From an uncultured Pelagibacteraceae bacterium (lineage in GTDB: Bacteria > Pseudomonadota > Alphaproteobacteria > Pelagibacterales > AG-422-B15): DNA of 47,587 nucleotides. Positions 24,739-34,605 of this stretch are shown piece by piece (the first letter of the stretch is position 1; every line of letters begins with the position of its first letter). The stretch is from assembly GCA_902554325.1 (NCBI GenBank), contig CACDOH010000008.1, positions 1-47,587 on the forward strand, given 5' to 3'. The notes below the pieces were generated by a model, which had not been told where the DNA came from, did no database searches, and was given only the letters and a program-made list of their open reading frames with translations. Both the position numbers and the translations under genes were made by a program.

Positions 24739-26570
24739 CAATCATTAAAGTAAGCATATATTTTTTCTGATAGCAACCTGCTTATTCCCTTAACCTTCAT
24801 TATATCTTGAGATGATGCCGTTTTTATATTTTTAACTGACCCAAAATGATTCAGTAGTAGCTTTTTTCTAACTCTTCCCAAACCTTCAATAGGTTCTAAT
24901 TCTGATGTATGCATTTCTTTTTTTCTTTTGTCTCTATGAGCACCAATAGCATATCTATGTGATTCATCTCTGAGCCTTTGCATAAAGAAAAATGAAGGTG
25001 TATCTTTTTTTATATAATTTTTCTGATCATTGAAAATAATTTGATCTAGGCTCTCCTTTCTTCCTTCGCCCTTAAAAATTGACGCTAATTTAATTTCACT
25101 TAAATTTTTTTCTTCTAATATTTTTTTAGCCAAATCATAGTGGCCTTTGCCACCATCTATTATGAGAAGCTCAGGTAAATTTTGATATTTTTTTTGATTT
25201 TTTATTGCTTCAGAAGAAAACCTCCTTTCGAGAACATGCCGCATCATGCCATAATCATCTCCAGGTTTAACCTTGTTTGAATCAATATTAAATTTTCTAT
25301 AAGATTTTTTATCAAAACCTTCGTTTGAAAATACAATCATGGCACCAACAGCATTTTTGCCAAATAAGTGACTGTTATCAAAAGCTTCTATTCGATTAAT
25401 ATCATGGGCAATTCCTAAATCTTTCTTTAAGGCTTTTAAATTTTCTTTATCAGAAAATGACCGGGTAATATGATTTTTTAATGATAATTCGGAATTCCTT
25501 ATTGCATAATTAATGATTTCTAATTTTTTACCTTTTTTTGGGATTGAAAAATTTGTCTGATAAGAATAAATCGATTTTAGAGAATTTTTAATGAGCTTAG
25601 AATTATTAATGGGGTTATTTATGAGTACATTTTTTGGAGGTGAATACTTTGTATAAAAATCAACTATAAACCTCTCTAATATTTCATAAGTTTCGACTTC
25701 TTCTCCATGTTTTGGAAAGTATGATCTATTCCCCCAATTCTGGCCTGATCTGTATATGAATACCTGCACGCAAGATTTATTTCCTTTTCTTGAAATAGAT
25801 ATCACGTCAGTATTTTTAATGTCATGCAAGTTTATATTTTGTTGACTTTGTATTTGAGTTAAAGCTTCAATTTTATCTCTATAGCTTGCAGCTTTTTCAT
25901 AATTCAAAATTTCACTTTCTCTTTCCATCTTCTTTGAGAGCTCTGCCTGCAGAGTGCTGTGATGGCCTGAAAGAAAATTTTCAGCATTTTTTACTGTTGA
26001 ATTGTAGTCTTTCTTATTAATTGTATCATTCACACAAGGACCGCTGCAGCGTTCTATTTGATAAAGAAGACAAGGTTTTGATCTGTTTTCAAATATTGTA
26101 TCGTCACATGAACGCAGTAAGAAAACTTTCTGTAATATCTTTAGTGTATAATTAAGAGAGTTGATTGTTGCAAAAGGACCAAAATACTTTCCTTTAAATT
26201 TTTGCTTACCTCTATGTTTTGTAATTTGAGGATATTCTTGTTCATGGTTAATAAAGATATAAGGAAAAGACTTGTCATCACGAAGAAGTATATTAAATGG
26301 TGGCTTTAGTTTCTTGATTAAATTTGCCTCTAAGAGTAATGCTTCTTTTTCAGTTTGTGTAATCACAACATCAATAGTTGATATTTTACTTACCATTCTT
26401 TTTATGCGGGTTGATAAATTGCTAGCATTCAGGTAGCTTTTGAGACGATTTTGTATATTCTTGGCTTTTCCTACGTAGAGTATTTCATCTTTTTCATTCA
26501 GCATTTTATAAATGCCTGCAGACGTAGGAGATTGATTTATAATTTCTTTTAGATTTTCTGTACTATTCAT
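24738..26570 (-). CDS. uvrC: Excinuclease ABC subunit UvrC
   Basis: 610 residues, full length. N-terminal GIY-YIG nuclease: AGIYKMLNEKDEILYVGKAK and IQNRLKSYL. A four-Cys-like cluster (CDDTIFENRSKPCLLYQIERC, in part) and CSGPC follow, then a UVR domain (ESEILNYEKAASYRDKIEAL). The RNase H-like 5' incision domain has IEAFDNSHLFGKNAVGAMIV and LLIDGGKGHYDLA, and the C-terminus has the helix-hairpin-helix pair (PIEGLGRVRKKLLLNHFG and IMKVKGISRLLSEKIYAYF). It incises damaged DNA with UvrB. It is in the same transcription unit as uvrB. Confidence 0.97.
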   Translation of the reverse strand: MNSTENLKEIINQSPTSAGIYKMLNEKDEILYVGKAKNIQNRLKSYLNASNLSTRIKRMVSKISTIDVVITQTEKEALLLEANLIKKLKPPFNILLRDDKSFPYIFINHEQEYPQITKHRGKQKFKGKYFGPFATINSLNYTLKILQKVFLLRSCDDTIFENRSKPCLLYQIERCSGPCVNDTINKKDYNSTVKNAENFLSGHHSTLQAELSKKMERESEILNYEKAASYRDKIEALTQIQSQQNINLHDIKNTDVISISRKGNKSCVQVFIYRSGQNWGNRSYFPKHGEEVETYEILERFIVDFYTKYSPPKNVLINNPINNSKLIKNSLKSIYSYQTNFSIPKKGKKLEIINYAIRNSELSLKNHITRSFSDKENLKALKKDLGIAHDINRIEAFDNSHLFGKNAVGAMIVFSNEGFDKKSYRKFNIDSNKVKPGDDYGMMRHVLERRFSSEAIKNQKKYQNLPELLIIDGGKGHYDLAKKILEEKNLSEIKLASIFKGEGRKESLDQIIFNDQKNYIKKDTPSFFFMQRLRDESHRYAIGAHRDKRKKEMHTSELEPIEGLGRVRKKLLLNHFGSVKNIKTASSQDIMKVKGISRLLSEKIYAYFND

Positions 26571-26572
26571 TT

Positions 26573-26998
26573 TTAAGCGCGTGAGCGCTCAATTTCAATA
26601 CCAGCACTCGCAGCCTCTTTTATTGCGTCTAATTTTTCTAGCCTAATTTTCATTGTCTCAATTCTTTTATTTTTGAAACACTCCTGAAATATCTTTTCAG
26701 CCAATTTCTCAAGAAGAACTGTATGGCCAGCACCTATAATTTTTTTAATTTTTTTTGATATTTGATTATAGCAAACAACACTTTGCAATCTGCTGTCGTT
26801 AATTGTTTTAGGATTTTTAACTTTAGCAATAACATTTATTCGAAGTGGTTGTCGTTTTAACTTTTCATGTTTGTAGACACCAATGTTTGCATCAATCATA
26901 AAATCATTTAAAAATATCAAATCATATCCTGACAACGGATCTACTAAATCCGTATTTGATTTTAAATCGTTAATTTTTAGTACATTTTTATGGTTCAT
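26573..26998 (-). CDS. folB: Dihydroneopterin aldolase family protein
   Basis: 141 residues. DLIFLNDFMIDANIGVYKHE followed by RQPLRIN is the FolB/T-fold N-terminal motif, and HTVLLEKLAEKIFQECFKN includes the catalytic Lys-like position and Leu-Leu-Glu of the family. The C-terminus MKIRLEKLDAIKEAASAGIE contains the K-x-x-A-I core. It would convert dihydroneopterin to 6-hydroxymethyl dihydropterin for folate, or in some relatives act as an epimerase. The next upstream gene is a pteridine-reductase-like SDR, overlapping by 4 bp, which fits a pterin role. Confidence 0.88.
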   Translation of the reverse strand: MNHKNVLKINDLKSNTDLVDPLSGYDLIFLNDFMIDANIGVYKHEKLKRQPLRINVIAKVKNPKTINDSRLQSVVCYNQISKKIKKIIGAGHTVLLEKLAEKIFQECFKNKRIETMKIRLEKLDAIKEAASAGIEIERSRA

Positions 26999-27720
26999 GA
27001 TAAATGCTCTCCCCCGTCAACGGCTATAAATTGGCCTGTAATTGACTTTGATTCAAGCAAAAATTTAACTGATTTTGCTATTTCTTCTGGAGGTGAACCA
27101 ATCTTTAAAATTGTATTGTTCAATGACTTATCAAAGTGTTTCTTTGATTGATGAATATTTTTTAAAGTTGGTCCGGGTCCAATTGAATTAACTCTTATAT
27201 TTGGAGCAAAAGATTTAGCTAAAATTGGTGTTGCTGCATATAGAGCGGCCTTTGCAATTGAGTAAGAAAGAAATGAAGTGTCAGCGTTGACTACATTTTG
27301 ATCTAAAATATTTATGATATGTCCATTGGACTTTCTTGGTAAGTGCTTTTTAAATTCTTTGGATAGTAATAAAGGCGCATACAAATTTATATTCATATGA
27401 TCGTACCACAAGCCATCACTGAGTGTTTCAATATTGTCATTTAAAAATAGTGAAGCATTGTTAACAAGAAAATCGACTGATCCAAAAATTTTTTTTGATT
27501 TCGATATTATTTTTGAAACTTGACCTGGTTTATTTAAATCGCACTTAATTATTTCACATTGATTTCCAGATTTTAGGAGAGTATTTTTTAAATCTTTTGC
27601 CTCTTTAATCGAGTTATTATAATGAATTATAAAATTGAGGTTATTATTTTTCAAACTTAAAGCAACAGCCTTGCCAATTCTTTGCGCACCTCCTGTAATT
27701 AAAATGGTTTGTTTTTTCAT
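26995..27720 (-). CDS. Short-chain dehydrogenase, pteridine reductase-like
   Basis: 241 residues, classical SDR. The NADP-binding loop is ILITGGAQRIGKAVALSL (TGGAQRIG, typical of pteridine reductase and FolM rather than the usual TGxxxGxG), NNAS is at about residue 88, and the catalytic Tyr-x-x-x-Lys is SYSIAKAALYAATPILA (about residue 152). RVNSIGPGPTL and GQFIAVDGGEHLS close the fold. Proteins of this type reduce dihydrobiopterin or dihydrofolate. Overlap with folB by 4 bp supports a pterin/folate function; FolM-like dihydromonapterin reductase is an alternative name. Confidence 0.82.
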   Translation of the reverse strand: MKKQTILITGGAQRIGKAVALSLKNNNLNFIIHYNNSIKEAKDLKNTLLKSGNQCEIIKCDLNKPGQVSKIISKSKKIFGSVDFLVNNASLFLNDNIETLSDGLWYDHMNINLYAPLLLSKEFKKHLPRKSNGHIINILDQNVVNADTSFLSYSIAKAALYAATPILAKSFAPNIRVNSIGPGPTLKNIHQSKKHFDKSLNNTILKIGSPPEEIAKSVKFLLESKSITGQFIAVDGGEHLS

Positions 27721-28649
27721 GATAGTAAATATCCTATATATATCGCATACGACGCAAGAAAACCCAAAGCAAATATTATATTTAGTTTTAATTTCAATAA
27801 CGACATTACTGTTATTATTAATGTTACTAATAACAAGACATTAATATGTACAATTTCAATATTTTCTAATGGAAAATCCAAGTTTCTTGATTTTACAATT
27901 ATTGCTCCTGGCAAGAAAACAAAAAGAATATTCATTATATTGCTTCCAATGATATTACCAATGCCAATAGAGCCTTTTTTTCTTATATAAGAAATTACTA
28001 CAGTTGCTAGTTCAGGAAGCGAAGTGCCAATGGCTAAAATAGATATTCCTATAATTGTTTCCTCTATTCCAAAAGTTGTAAATATATTAAGTGAACTATC
28101 TAAAAATATTTTCCCACCGATAAAGATGCCAATAAATGAAAATAAAAGAATTAAGTAAGTTCTATTGCCAAAATCTTTGAATTCTTCTTTCTCATTATCA
28201 GACTCATAATTTTTAAGTAAATTCAAAAAGAGTATTACAAAAACTATTAATCCAATAATAATTGCAAAGCTTAGAGAGCCCGCAAAATAGAACATTGCTG
28301 CAAAATAGGATGTCAGTATTAACAAAAAAATATTATCTTTAAGTCCAATACTGCTTAAATCTATTTTAAAAAAAAGTGAGGCAGTGCCTAAAATAAGTAG
28401 AATATTTGCAATGTTTGAGCCAATAATGTTACCAATTATCGCATCTGTCGCTGGGATTGCTTTAAAAGCTGCGAATAAGGTAATAACTAATTCGGGAGCA
28501 GATGTACCGAATGCAACAATTGTTAGTCCTATAAGAATAGGTGACAGTTTAAATTTTTTTGCAATTAAATCTGAGGAATTTATCATTACGTCAGCGCTAT
28601 AAAGCAATAAGACAAGTCCAATCAAAAGTATTAAAATATCGACAAACAT
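27717..28649 (-). CDS. K+-independent calcium/sodium antiporter (YrbG family)
   Basis: 310 residues, about ten membrane helices in two inverted repeats. The alpha-1 repeat is TIVAFGTSAPELVITLFAAF and IIGNIIGSNIANILLILG; the alpha-2 repeat is ISILAIGTSLPELATVVISY and IGNIIGSNIMNILFVFL. These G-T-S-x-P-E and G-S-N-x-x-N motifs form the ion sites of the CaCA superfamily. It probably exports Ca2+ in exchange for Na+ at the inner membrane, a sensible trait in sea water. It overlaps the SDR gene by 4 bp and starts 1 bp after uvrB. Confidence 0.93.
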   Translation of the reverse strand: MFVDILILLIGLVLLLYSADVMINSSDLIAKKFKLSPILIGLTIVAFGTSAPELVITLFAAFKAIPATDAIIGNIIGSNIANILLILGTASLFFKIDLSSIGLKDNIFLLILTSYFAAMFYFAGSLSFAIIIGLIVFVILFLNLLKNYESDNEKEEFKDFGNRTYLILLFSFIGIFIGGKIFLDSSLNIFTTFGIEETIIGISILAIGTSLPELATVVISYIRKKGSIGIGNIIGSNIMNILFVFLPGAIIVKSRNLDFPLENIEIVHINVLLLVTLIITVMSLLKLKLNIIFALGFLASYAIYIGYLLS

Positions 28650-30704
28650 TTATGTGAAATACTTCCTTTTACTTCTTCTATTCTTTTTATATTGTCTGAG
28701 ATTATTAGGTAGCAATTCTAATTGATTATTTTCAAGCCTTTTTATTTCATCTCTTAACTTAGCGGCTTCCTCGAAATTCAAGTCATCGGCTAGATCAATC
28801 ATGTTCTTTCTAAGCCCTTTGATATGCTTTTGCAAATTATCTCCTACAAGATTCTTATTCTCACCGTCTAATTCAACGTTAACTCTATCATTTTCATATA
28901 TACTCTCTAAAATATCACTAATATCTCTTTTAATAGTTTCAGGAGTGATATTATTTTCTAGATTAAATTGTTTTTGAATCTCTCTTCTTCTATCAGTCTC
29001 TTTTATTGCTTTTTTAATACTCTCCGTTTCTTTATCAGCATAAAGAATCACCCGGCCATCAACATTTCGAGCTGCTCTTCCAATGGTTTGAACAAGCGAT
29101 CTTTCAGATCTTAAGAACCCCTCTTTATCAGCATCAAGAATAGCCACTAACGCGCACTCAGGTATATCGAGTCCTTCTCTAAGTAAATTAATTCCAACTA
29201 GAACATCGAACATACCTTTTCTTAAATCTCTAATTATTTCAATTCTTTCTAAAGTATCGATGTCTGAGTGCATATACTTAACTTTAATTCCATTCTCGTG
29301 CATATACTCTGATAAATCTTCAGCCATCCGTTTGGTCAAAGTTGTAACCAAAACTCTATATTTCATATCAATGATTTTTTTACATTCGGAAATAAGATCT
29401 TCAACTTGTGTTTTAGCAGGCCGAATCTCAATATCTGGGTCTATCAGTCCAGTTGGCCTAATGATTTGTTCAGTAAATAAACCTTGAGTTTTCTGCATTT
29501 CCCAAGGCCCTGGCGTAGCAGAAATAAAAAGACTTTGAGGTCTCATTGCTTCCCATTCTTCAAATTTTAATGGCCTATTATCAAGGCAAGATGGAAGTCT
29601 AAATCCATACTCGGAAAGTGTTGTTTTTCTGCTTCTGTCACCTTTATACATGCCTTCAAGCTGTGGTACTGTTACATGACTTTCGTCTACAAATAATAAT
29701 GAATTTTCAGGCAAGTACTCAAATAATGTTGGCGGCGCTTCACCTGGTTTACGACCAGACAAATATCTCGAGTAATTTTCAATTCCTGGGCAACTTCCAG
29801 TCGCTTCAATCATTTCTAAATCAAAACGCGTTCTTTCCTCTATTCGTTGAGCTTCAATTAATTTATTTTCTTTTTTAAATTCTGGAACTCTGAGTTCTAA
29901 ATCTTTTCGGATTTGTTTAATTGCAGTTTGCAATGTAGGTCTTGGAGTAACATAGTGACTATTTGCATATATCTTTATCGTTTCTAGTTCATCCGTTTTT
30001 TTCCCCGTTAAGGGATCAAATTCACTTATTGCTTCAAGCTCATCACCGAAAAGTGATAGTTTCCATGCTCTGTCTTCATAATGAGAGGGAAATATTTCTA
30101 TAAGGTCTCCTCTAACTCTGAAAGTGCCTCTGTGAAAATCTGTATCATTGCGTGTGTATTGAAGAGTAATAAGTTTTTGTATAATTTCATTACGTCCAAT
30201 TTTTTGGTTTTTTTCAAGCTTTATGGTCATGGACCGGTATGTTTCAACTGAGCCAATTCCATAAATACATGATACACTCGCAACAATAATAACATCCTTT
30301 CTTTCAAGCAATGACTGCGTAGCCGAGTGTCGCATTCGGTCAATTTGCTCATTAATTGAGGCTTCTTTCTCAATATAAGTATTTGATCTCGGCACGTAAG
30401 CTTCTGGAATATAATAATCGTAATACGAGACAAAATATTCAACTGCGTTATCTGGAAAAAAAGACTTCATCTCACCATAAAGCTGAGCAGCTAAAGTTTT
30501 ATTGGGAGCAAGAATCAATGTTGGTCTTTGAACTCTTTCAATGATTTTGGCCATAGTGAATGTTTTACCTGATCCTGTCACACCAAGTAAAACTTGCTCC
30601 ATTTCATTCCCGTTAATGCTTTTCACAATTTCTTCGATGGCCTGAGGCTGGTCTCCTGCAGGGCTATATTCGGATGTGACTTTTAGTAGCTCAGTATTAG
30701 GCAT
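28650..30704 (-). CDS. uvrB: Excinuclease ABC subunit UvrB
   Basis: 684 residues, full length. Walker A is [17 protein letters not shown] (about residues 38-54), the beta-hairpin region includes [16 protein letters not shown], the DEAD-like box is [13 protein letters not shown], and the helicase C motifs include [16 protein letters not shown] and [15 protein letters not shown]-terminal UVR domain ([20 protein letters not shown]) for UvrC contact follows, then a basic tail. It is the damage-verifying subunit of nucleotide excision repair. It is the first gene of the co-directional chain ending at pgsA and is divergent from aspC. Confidence 0.97.
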   Translation of the reverse strand: MPNTELLKVTSEYSPAGDQPQAIEEIVKSINGNEMEQVLLGVTGSGKTFTMAKIIERVQRPTLILAPNKTLAAQLYGEMKSFFPDNAVEYFVSYYDYYIPEAYVPRSNTYIEKEASINEQIDRMRHSATQSLLERKDVIIVASVSCIYGIGSVETYRSMTIKLEKNQKIGRNEIIQKLITLQYTRNDTDFHRGTFRVRGDLIEIFPSHYEDRAWKLSLFGDELEAISEFDPLTGKKTDELETIKIYANSHYVTPRPTLQTAIKQIRKDLELRVPEFKKENKLIEAQRIEERTRFDLEMIEATGSCPGIENYSRYLSGRKPGEAPPTLFEYLPENSLLFVDESHVTVPQLEGMYKGDRSRKTTLSEYGFRLPSCLDNRPLKFEEWEAMRPQSLFISATPGPWEMQKTQGLFTEQIIRPTGLIDPDIEIRPAKTQVEDLISECKKIIDMKYRVLVTTLTKRMAEDLSEYMHENGIKVKYMHSDIDTLERIEIIRDLRKGMFDVLVGINLLREGLDIPECALVAILDADKEGFLRSERSLVQTIGRAARNVDGRVILYADKETESIKKAIKETDRRREIQKQFNLENNITPETIKRDISDILESIYENDRVNVELDGENKNLVGDNLQKHIKGLRKNMIDLADDLNFEEAAKLRDEIKRLENNQLELLPNNLRQYKKNRRSKRKYFT

Positions 30705-30794
30705 TAATTATGTATTTTTTCAATTTTAGTTGAGTATACTTAATTTCTAATATAATTGCTGATTAATCAAATAACAATTATTGGAGAAAAAACA

Positions 30795-31997
30795 TTGGTA
30801 ACTCTATCAAAAAGCATCAAACGAATAAAGCCTTCAGCTACTATGGCGGTTACCCAGAAAGCTCGGGAGTTAAAGGCTCAAGGTAAAGATATAATTGGTT
30901 TAGGAGCAGGAGAACCAGACTTTGACACGCCAGATAACATTAAGAAAGCAGCTATTGATGCAATCAAAGACGGCGATACAAAATATACTGCAGTTGATGG
31001 AACACCCGCACTAAAAGAGGCTATTCAGGCAAAATTCAAAAGAGAAAATAATTTGGAATATGGATTAAATGAAATATCTGTAGGCACAGGCGGTAAGCAA
31101 ATTATTTTTAATGCAATGGCCGTAACACTAGATGCTTTAGATGAAGTTATAATTCCAGCACCTTATTGGGTAACCTATCCTGATGTAGTAAATTATTTTG
31201 ACGCTAAGCCAATCATCATTACTTGCGGGGAAGAAGCAGGCTTTAAAATTACACCTGATCAACTTGAAAAAGCAATAAATAAATCAACTAAGTGGTTTAT
31301 TTTAAATTCACCTTCTAATCCTACTGGCTCCTGCTATACGGAAGGTGAGCTTATTGCCTTATCTAAGGTCTTAGAAAATCATCCTCACGTTAATATAATG
31401 ACTGATGATTTATATGAACATCTTATTTATGATGACGTCCAGTTTCATACGCTTGCATGCGTTGCTCCATTTCTTAAAGATCGTACTCTAACTCTAAATG
31501 GCGTGAGTAAGGCTTATGCCATGACAGGGTGGAGAATAGGGTATGCTGGGGGAAGCAAGGATTTGATTAAAGCAATGGGTAAATTGCAATCACAATCAAC
31601 GAGTAACCCAACTTCTATAAGCCAGGCAGCCTCCGTAGAGGCCTTAAATGGTGATAACTCTTTTATAGCTGAAAGATCTAAGGTGTTTAAGAAAAGAAGA
31701 GACAAACTAATTTCTGAATTGAATAGTATGAATGGTATTTCATGCAGAAAACCTGAAGGTGCTTTTTATGTATTTCCTTCATGTCAGAACATTATTGGTA
31801 AGACAGACAATTCGGGTAATATAATTAGCAACGATCAAGAATTTGTGACCTCTTTATTGGAGCAAGCTGGAGTTGCTGTAGTTCAAGGATCCGCGTTTGG
31901 ACTTGAGGGATATTTTAGAATTTCGTATGCTACTTCAGATGAAAATTTAGAAGAAGCATGTTCTCGCATGCGGACCTACTTAGAAAATTTAAAATAA
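30795..31997 (+). CDS. aspC: Class I/II aspartate aminotransferase
   Basis: 400 residues from TTG at 30795. A longer frame reaches TTG at 30756, but GGAGA at 30783-30787 lies 7 bp before the 30795 TTG, and family members begin with the V/M-x-L-S-x-x-x-x-R-I-K-P-S-A-T pattern found there, so I choose the downstream start. IIGLGAGEPDFDTP is the substrate-specificity segment, NSPSNPTGSCY the conserved NPTG, SKAYAMTGWRIGYAGG contains the PLP lysine, and GYFRISYAT carries the carboxylate-binding Arg. It transfers amino groups between aspartate and 2-oxoglutarate; prephenate activity is possible in this branch. One base separates its stop from the trxB stop. Confidence 0.93.
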   Translation: MVTLSKSIKRIKPSATMAVTQKARELKAQGKDIIGLGAGEPDFDTPDNIKKAAIDAIKDGDTKYTAVDGTPALKEAIQAKFKRENNLEYGLNEISVGTGGKQIIFNAMAVTLDALDEVIIPAPYWVTYPDVVNYFDAKPIIITCGEEAGFKITPDQLEKAINKSTKWFILNSPSNPTGSCYTEGELIALSKVLENHPHVNIMTDDLYEHLIYDDVQFHTLACVAPFLKDRTLTLNGVSKAYAMTGWRIGYAGGSKDLIKAMGKLQSQSTSNPTSISQAASVEALNGDNSFIAERSKVFKKRRDKLISELNSMNGISCRKPEGAFYVFPSCQNIIGKTDNSGNIISNDQEFVTSLLEQAGVAVVQGSAFGLEGYFRISYATSDENLEEACSRMRTYLENLK

Positions 31998-31998
31998 T

Positions 31999-32931
31999 TT
32001 AAGATTTCTCTGCTAGAAACTTTTCTGCCTCAAGAGCAGCCATGCATCCCATGCCAGCTGCGGTCACAGCTTGACGGTAAGTTTTATCTTTTACATCACC
32101 AGCTGCGTAAACACCATTAACATTTGTTAGAGTTGAGTCAGGTTTTGTAATAATATAGCCTTCATTATCCATCTCAACTTGATTTCTGAAGATTTGTGTA
32201 GCAGGATCGTGTCCTATTGCTATAAATACTCCGTCTAATTCAATATCCTGAACCTCGTTAGTTTTTACATTTTTGACTTTAATACCTTTTACATTAAGAG
32301 GATCTTCATCACCTAGAATATCCTGCAGTTGATGGTCCCAAATACATTTAATTTTTTCATTATTAAAAAGTCTATCTTGAAGTATTTTTTCAGCTCTCAA
32401 TTCATCTCTTCGGTGTATTAAATAAACTGTCGATGCAAAATTAGTTAAATACAAGGCTTCTTCTACAGCTGAATTGCCTCCGCCAATAACGGCAACTTTT
32501 TTTTCTTTAAAGAAAAAGCCATCACATGTAGCGCAAGCAGAAACTCCATATCCTTGAAATTTTTTTTCAGACTCTAGACCTAACCACCTTGCTTGAGCAC
32601 CTGTTGAAATGATTACTGAGTCGGCAGTATAAGTCTTACCAGACTCACTTATGGCTTTAAAGGGGGTTGATTTAAAATCAACACTTTCAATAATGTCACT
32701 AATAATTTTTGTTCCAACATTCTTTGCTTGGACTTCCATTTGTTCCATAAGCCAAGGACCTTGTATAACATCTCCGTAACCAGGATAATTCTCTACATCA
32801 GTTGTTATTGTTAATTGACCTCCTGGTTGAATTCCCTGCACAAGGGTAGGTTCAAGCATAGCACGCGCAGCATAGATAGCGGCTGTATATCCTGCAGGTC
32901 CTGAACCAATTATGAGAACTTTTGAATGCAT
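31999..32931 (-). CDS. trxB: Thioredoxin reductase
   Basis: 310 residues. FAD loop KVLIIGSGPAGYTAAIYAAR (residues 4-23), NADPH loop KVAVIGGGNSAVEEALYL (about 146), the redox disulfide CATC in YGVSACATCDGFFF (about 132-145), and the C-terminal FAD motif GVYAAGDVKDKTYRQAVTAA. It reduces thioredoxin with NADPH. The gene is divergent from the ELM1-family gene, with 76 bp between starts, and convergent with aspC. Confidence 0.96.
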   Translation of the reverse strand: MHSKVLIIGSGPAGYTAAIYAARAMLEPTLVQGIQPGGQLTITTDVENYPGYGDVIQGPWLMEQMEVQAKNVGTKIISDIIESVDFKSTPFKAISESGKTYTADSVIISTGAQARWLGLESEKKFQGYGVSACATCDGFFFKEKKVAVIGGGNSAVEEALYLTNFASTVYLIHRRDELRAEKILQDRLFNNEKIKCIWDHQLQDILGDEDPLNVKGIKVKNVKTNEVQDIELDGVFIAIGHDPATQIFRNQVEMDNEGYIITKPDSTLTNVNGVYAAGDVKDKTYRQAVTAAGMGCMAALEAEKFLAEKS

Positions 32932-33007
32932 TTGGCTTTTAGTATAATCTATATATTATCAAACTAATTAAAAGAATATTTATATTCAGATTCTAAGTAA
33001 TATCTAA

Positions 33008-33976
33008 ATGAATAATTTCAAGACTAATAAGTTAGCATGGTGTTTGACTGATGGCTCAGCCGGCATGATTAGTCAAGTCAGAGGCCTTGCCGAAGCACTT
33101 AATGTAAATTATGAACTGAAAGTGGTTAAACTTAATTTTCCATGGAATAAGCTACCAGTTAATTTTTTACCATTGTCAAAAATGATGTTTAAGAATTTAA
33201 GTGACTTCAATCTAGATTCAAAAGTTCCAGATATATTGATTTCTTGTGGCAAAAGAAGCATTCATGCTTCACTATTCATTAAAAAAAAATTTACTAAACA
33301 GGTATTCTCTATCCATATTCAAAATCCAAGAATAAATACAAATAATTTTGATATTGTTGTTGCCCCATCTCATGACAATGTAGTTGGGCACAATGTCATC
33401 ACCACTGATCTTGCTATTAATCACATAACACCAAAACTACTTGATAAGCATGCAGAAAAAATGAAGGACAGCTTTGGGTCAATTCAAAAGCCAATTTGTA
33501 CAGTTTTTATTGGTGGTAAAAGCAGAAATTACAAATTTGATCAATCAAATGTTATCGAATTGGCAAAGTCTCTAGATAAAGTGATGAATAATAATGATGT
33601 CCAAATGTTTATTGTTTTTTCAAGAAGAACAGAAGAATTTATAAAAGATTATTTAAAAAAGAAATACTCAAAACAAAATATTGTTTGGGAAGGAAAAGAA
33701 AATCCTTACTTAGCTCTTATGTATTACTCAAAATACCTAATCTGTACGTCGGACTCAGTTTCAATCATATCTGAGTCTGTATCCACAAAAAAACCAGTTT
33801 TTATATACAAGCTACCAAGCTCAAAAAGATATAATCGAATTGAAAGCTTCTTATCAACTTTAGTCAAAAAAAACTATGTAAAAATATTAACAGATAAATT
33901 AGAGGATTATTCAAATTCTTACACGAACGAAACTATGGAAGTAGCCAGAACAATTAATGAGAGCTATAATAAATAA
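33008..33976 (+). CDS. ELM1 family protein (mitochondrial fission ELM1-like, GT-B-like fold)
   Basis: 322 residues. LAWCLTDGSAGMISQVRGLA (residues 9-28) is the hallmark N-terminal motif, followed by NFPWNKLPVNFLP, DILISCGKRS, HIQNPRINTNNFDIVVAPSH and TVFIGGKSRNYKFD; SDSVSIISESVSTKKPVFIY near the C-terminus resembles the sugar-nucleotide site of GT-B glycosyltransferases. The plant member affects mitochondrial fission; the bacterial role is not known and may concern cell-envelope glycans. It is followed 2 bp later by a 2OG-oxygenase-like gene and then an Lrp-type regulator. Confidence 0.88.
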   Translation: MNNFKTNKLAWCLTDGSAGMISQVRGLAEALNVNYELKVVKLNFPWNKLPVNFLPLSKMMFKNLSDFNLDSKVPDILISCGKRSIHASLFIKKKFTKQVFSIHIQNPRINTNNFDIVVAPSHDNVVGHNVITTDLAINHITPKLLDKHAEKMKDSFGSIQKPICTVFIGGKSRNYKFDQSNVIELAKSLDKVMNNNDVQMFIVFSRRTEEFIKDYLKKKYSKQNIVWEGKENPYLALMYYSKYLICTSDSVSIISESVSTKKPVFIYKLPSSKRYNRIESFLSTLVKKNYVKILTDKLEDYSNSYTNETMEVARTINESYNK

Positions 33977-33978
33977 TA

Positions 33979-34605
33979 ATGTCGTTAATTAATGCACTTA
34001 GAAATAATTTAAATCATTACAAAGAACCCTTTAGTCATTGGACATTGGAGAAACCTTTATCAGAAACTTCCATAGATGAGGTCTATAGCATAGAATTTCC
34101 AGAAGGTGATGTGATATTTGATGGTACTAGAGCAGGAGACAAAACAGGAAAAAACCTATTAAGCAAATTAAGGGTTTTTATTACAAAGGAAAATTCCTCT
34201 GATTATCCTGAATTGTATGAGCTTGTAAAAGAAATGCAATCAAAGGAGTGTACTGATTTAATTTCAAAAATGATTAATAGAAACCTAGCAAATTCCTTTG
34301 TAAGGGTTGAAGTCATTGCTGATAAAAATGGTTTTTGGCTTGAACCGCACTGCGACATAAAAGAAAAATTAATGTCATCAATTTTATTTGTTAATAGGTA
34401 TGGAGAAAACGAAAATCTTGGAACTGATTTTTATACTCCTGATCTTAAGGTTGCAAAGACCTTACCTTATAGAAATAATTTCGGGTATATTTTTACTTCA
34501 GAAAAAGATTCATGGCATGGATTAGAAAAAAAATATATCAAAAACGAAAGACGATGCTTACAATTAAATTATGTCACGTTTGAAACAGAGTGGCCCGTAT
34601 CTTAA
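33979..34605 (+). CDS. 2-oxoglutarate/Fe(II) oxygenase-like protein
   Basis: 208 residues. The iron facial triad can be read as H124-x-D126 (FWLEPHCDIKEK) and H180 (DSWHGLEKK), with R191 or R192 (NERRCLQLNYV) in the place of the 2OG-binding Arg. The intervening strands SSILFVNRYG and LGTDFYTP fit a double-stranded beta-helix of the prolyl-hydroxylase-like type. The substrate is unknown; small-molecule, sugar or protein targets are all possible. It is coupled to the ELM1 gene (2-bp gap) and to the Lrp gene (TAATG overlap). The family call is based on spacing and motifs, not on a database match. Confidence 0.72.
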   Translation: MSLINALRNNLNHYKEPFSHWTLEKPLSETSIDEVYSIEFPEGDVIFDGTRAGDKTGKNLLSKLRVFITKENSSDYPELYELVKEMQSKECTDLISKMINRNLANSFVRVEVIADKNGFWLEPHCDIKEKLMSSILFVNRYGENENLGTDFYTPDLKVAKTLPYRNNFGYIFTSEKDSWHGLEKKYIKNERRCLQLNYVTFETEWPVS

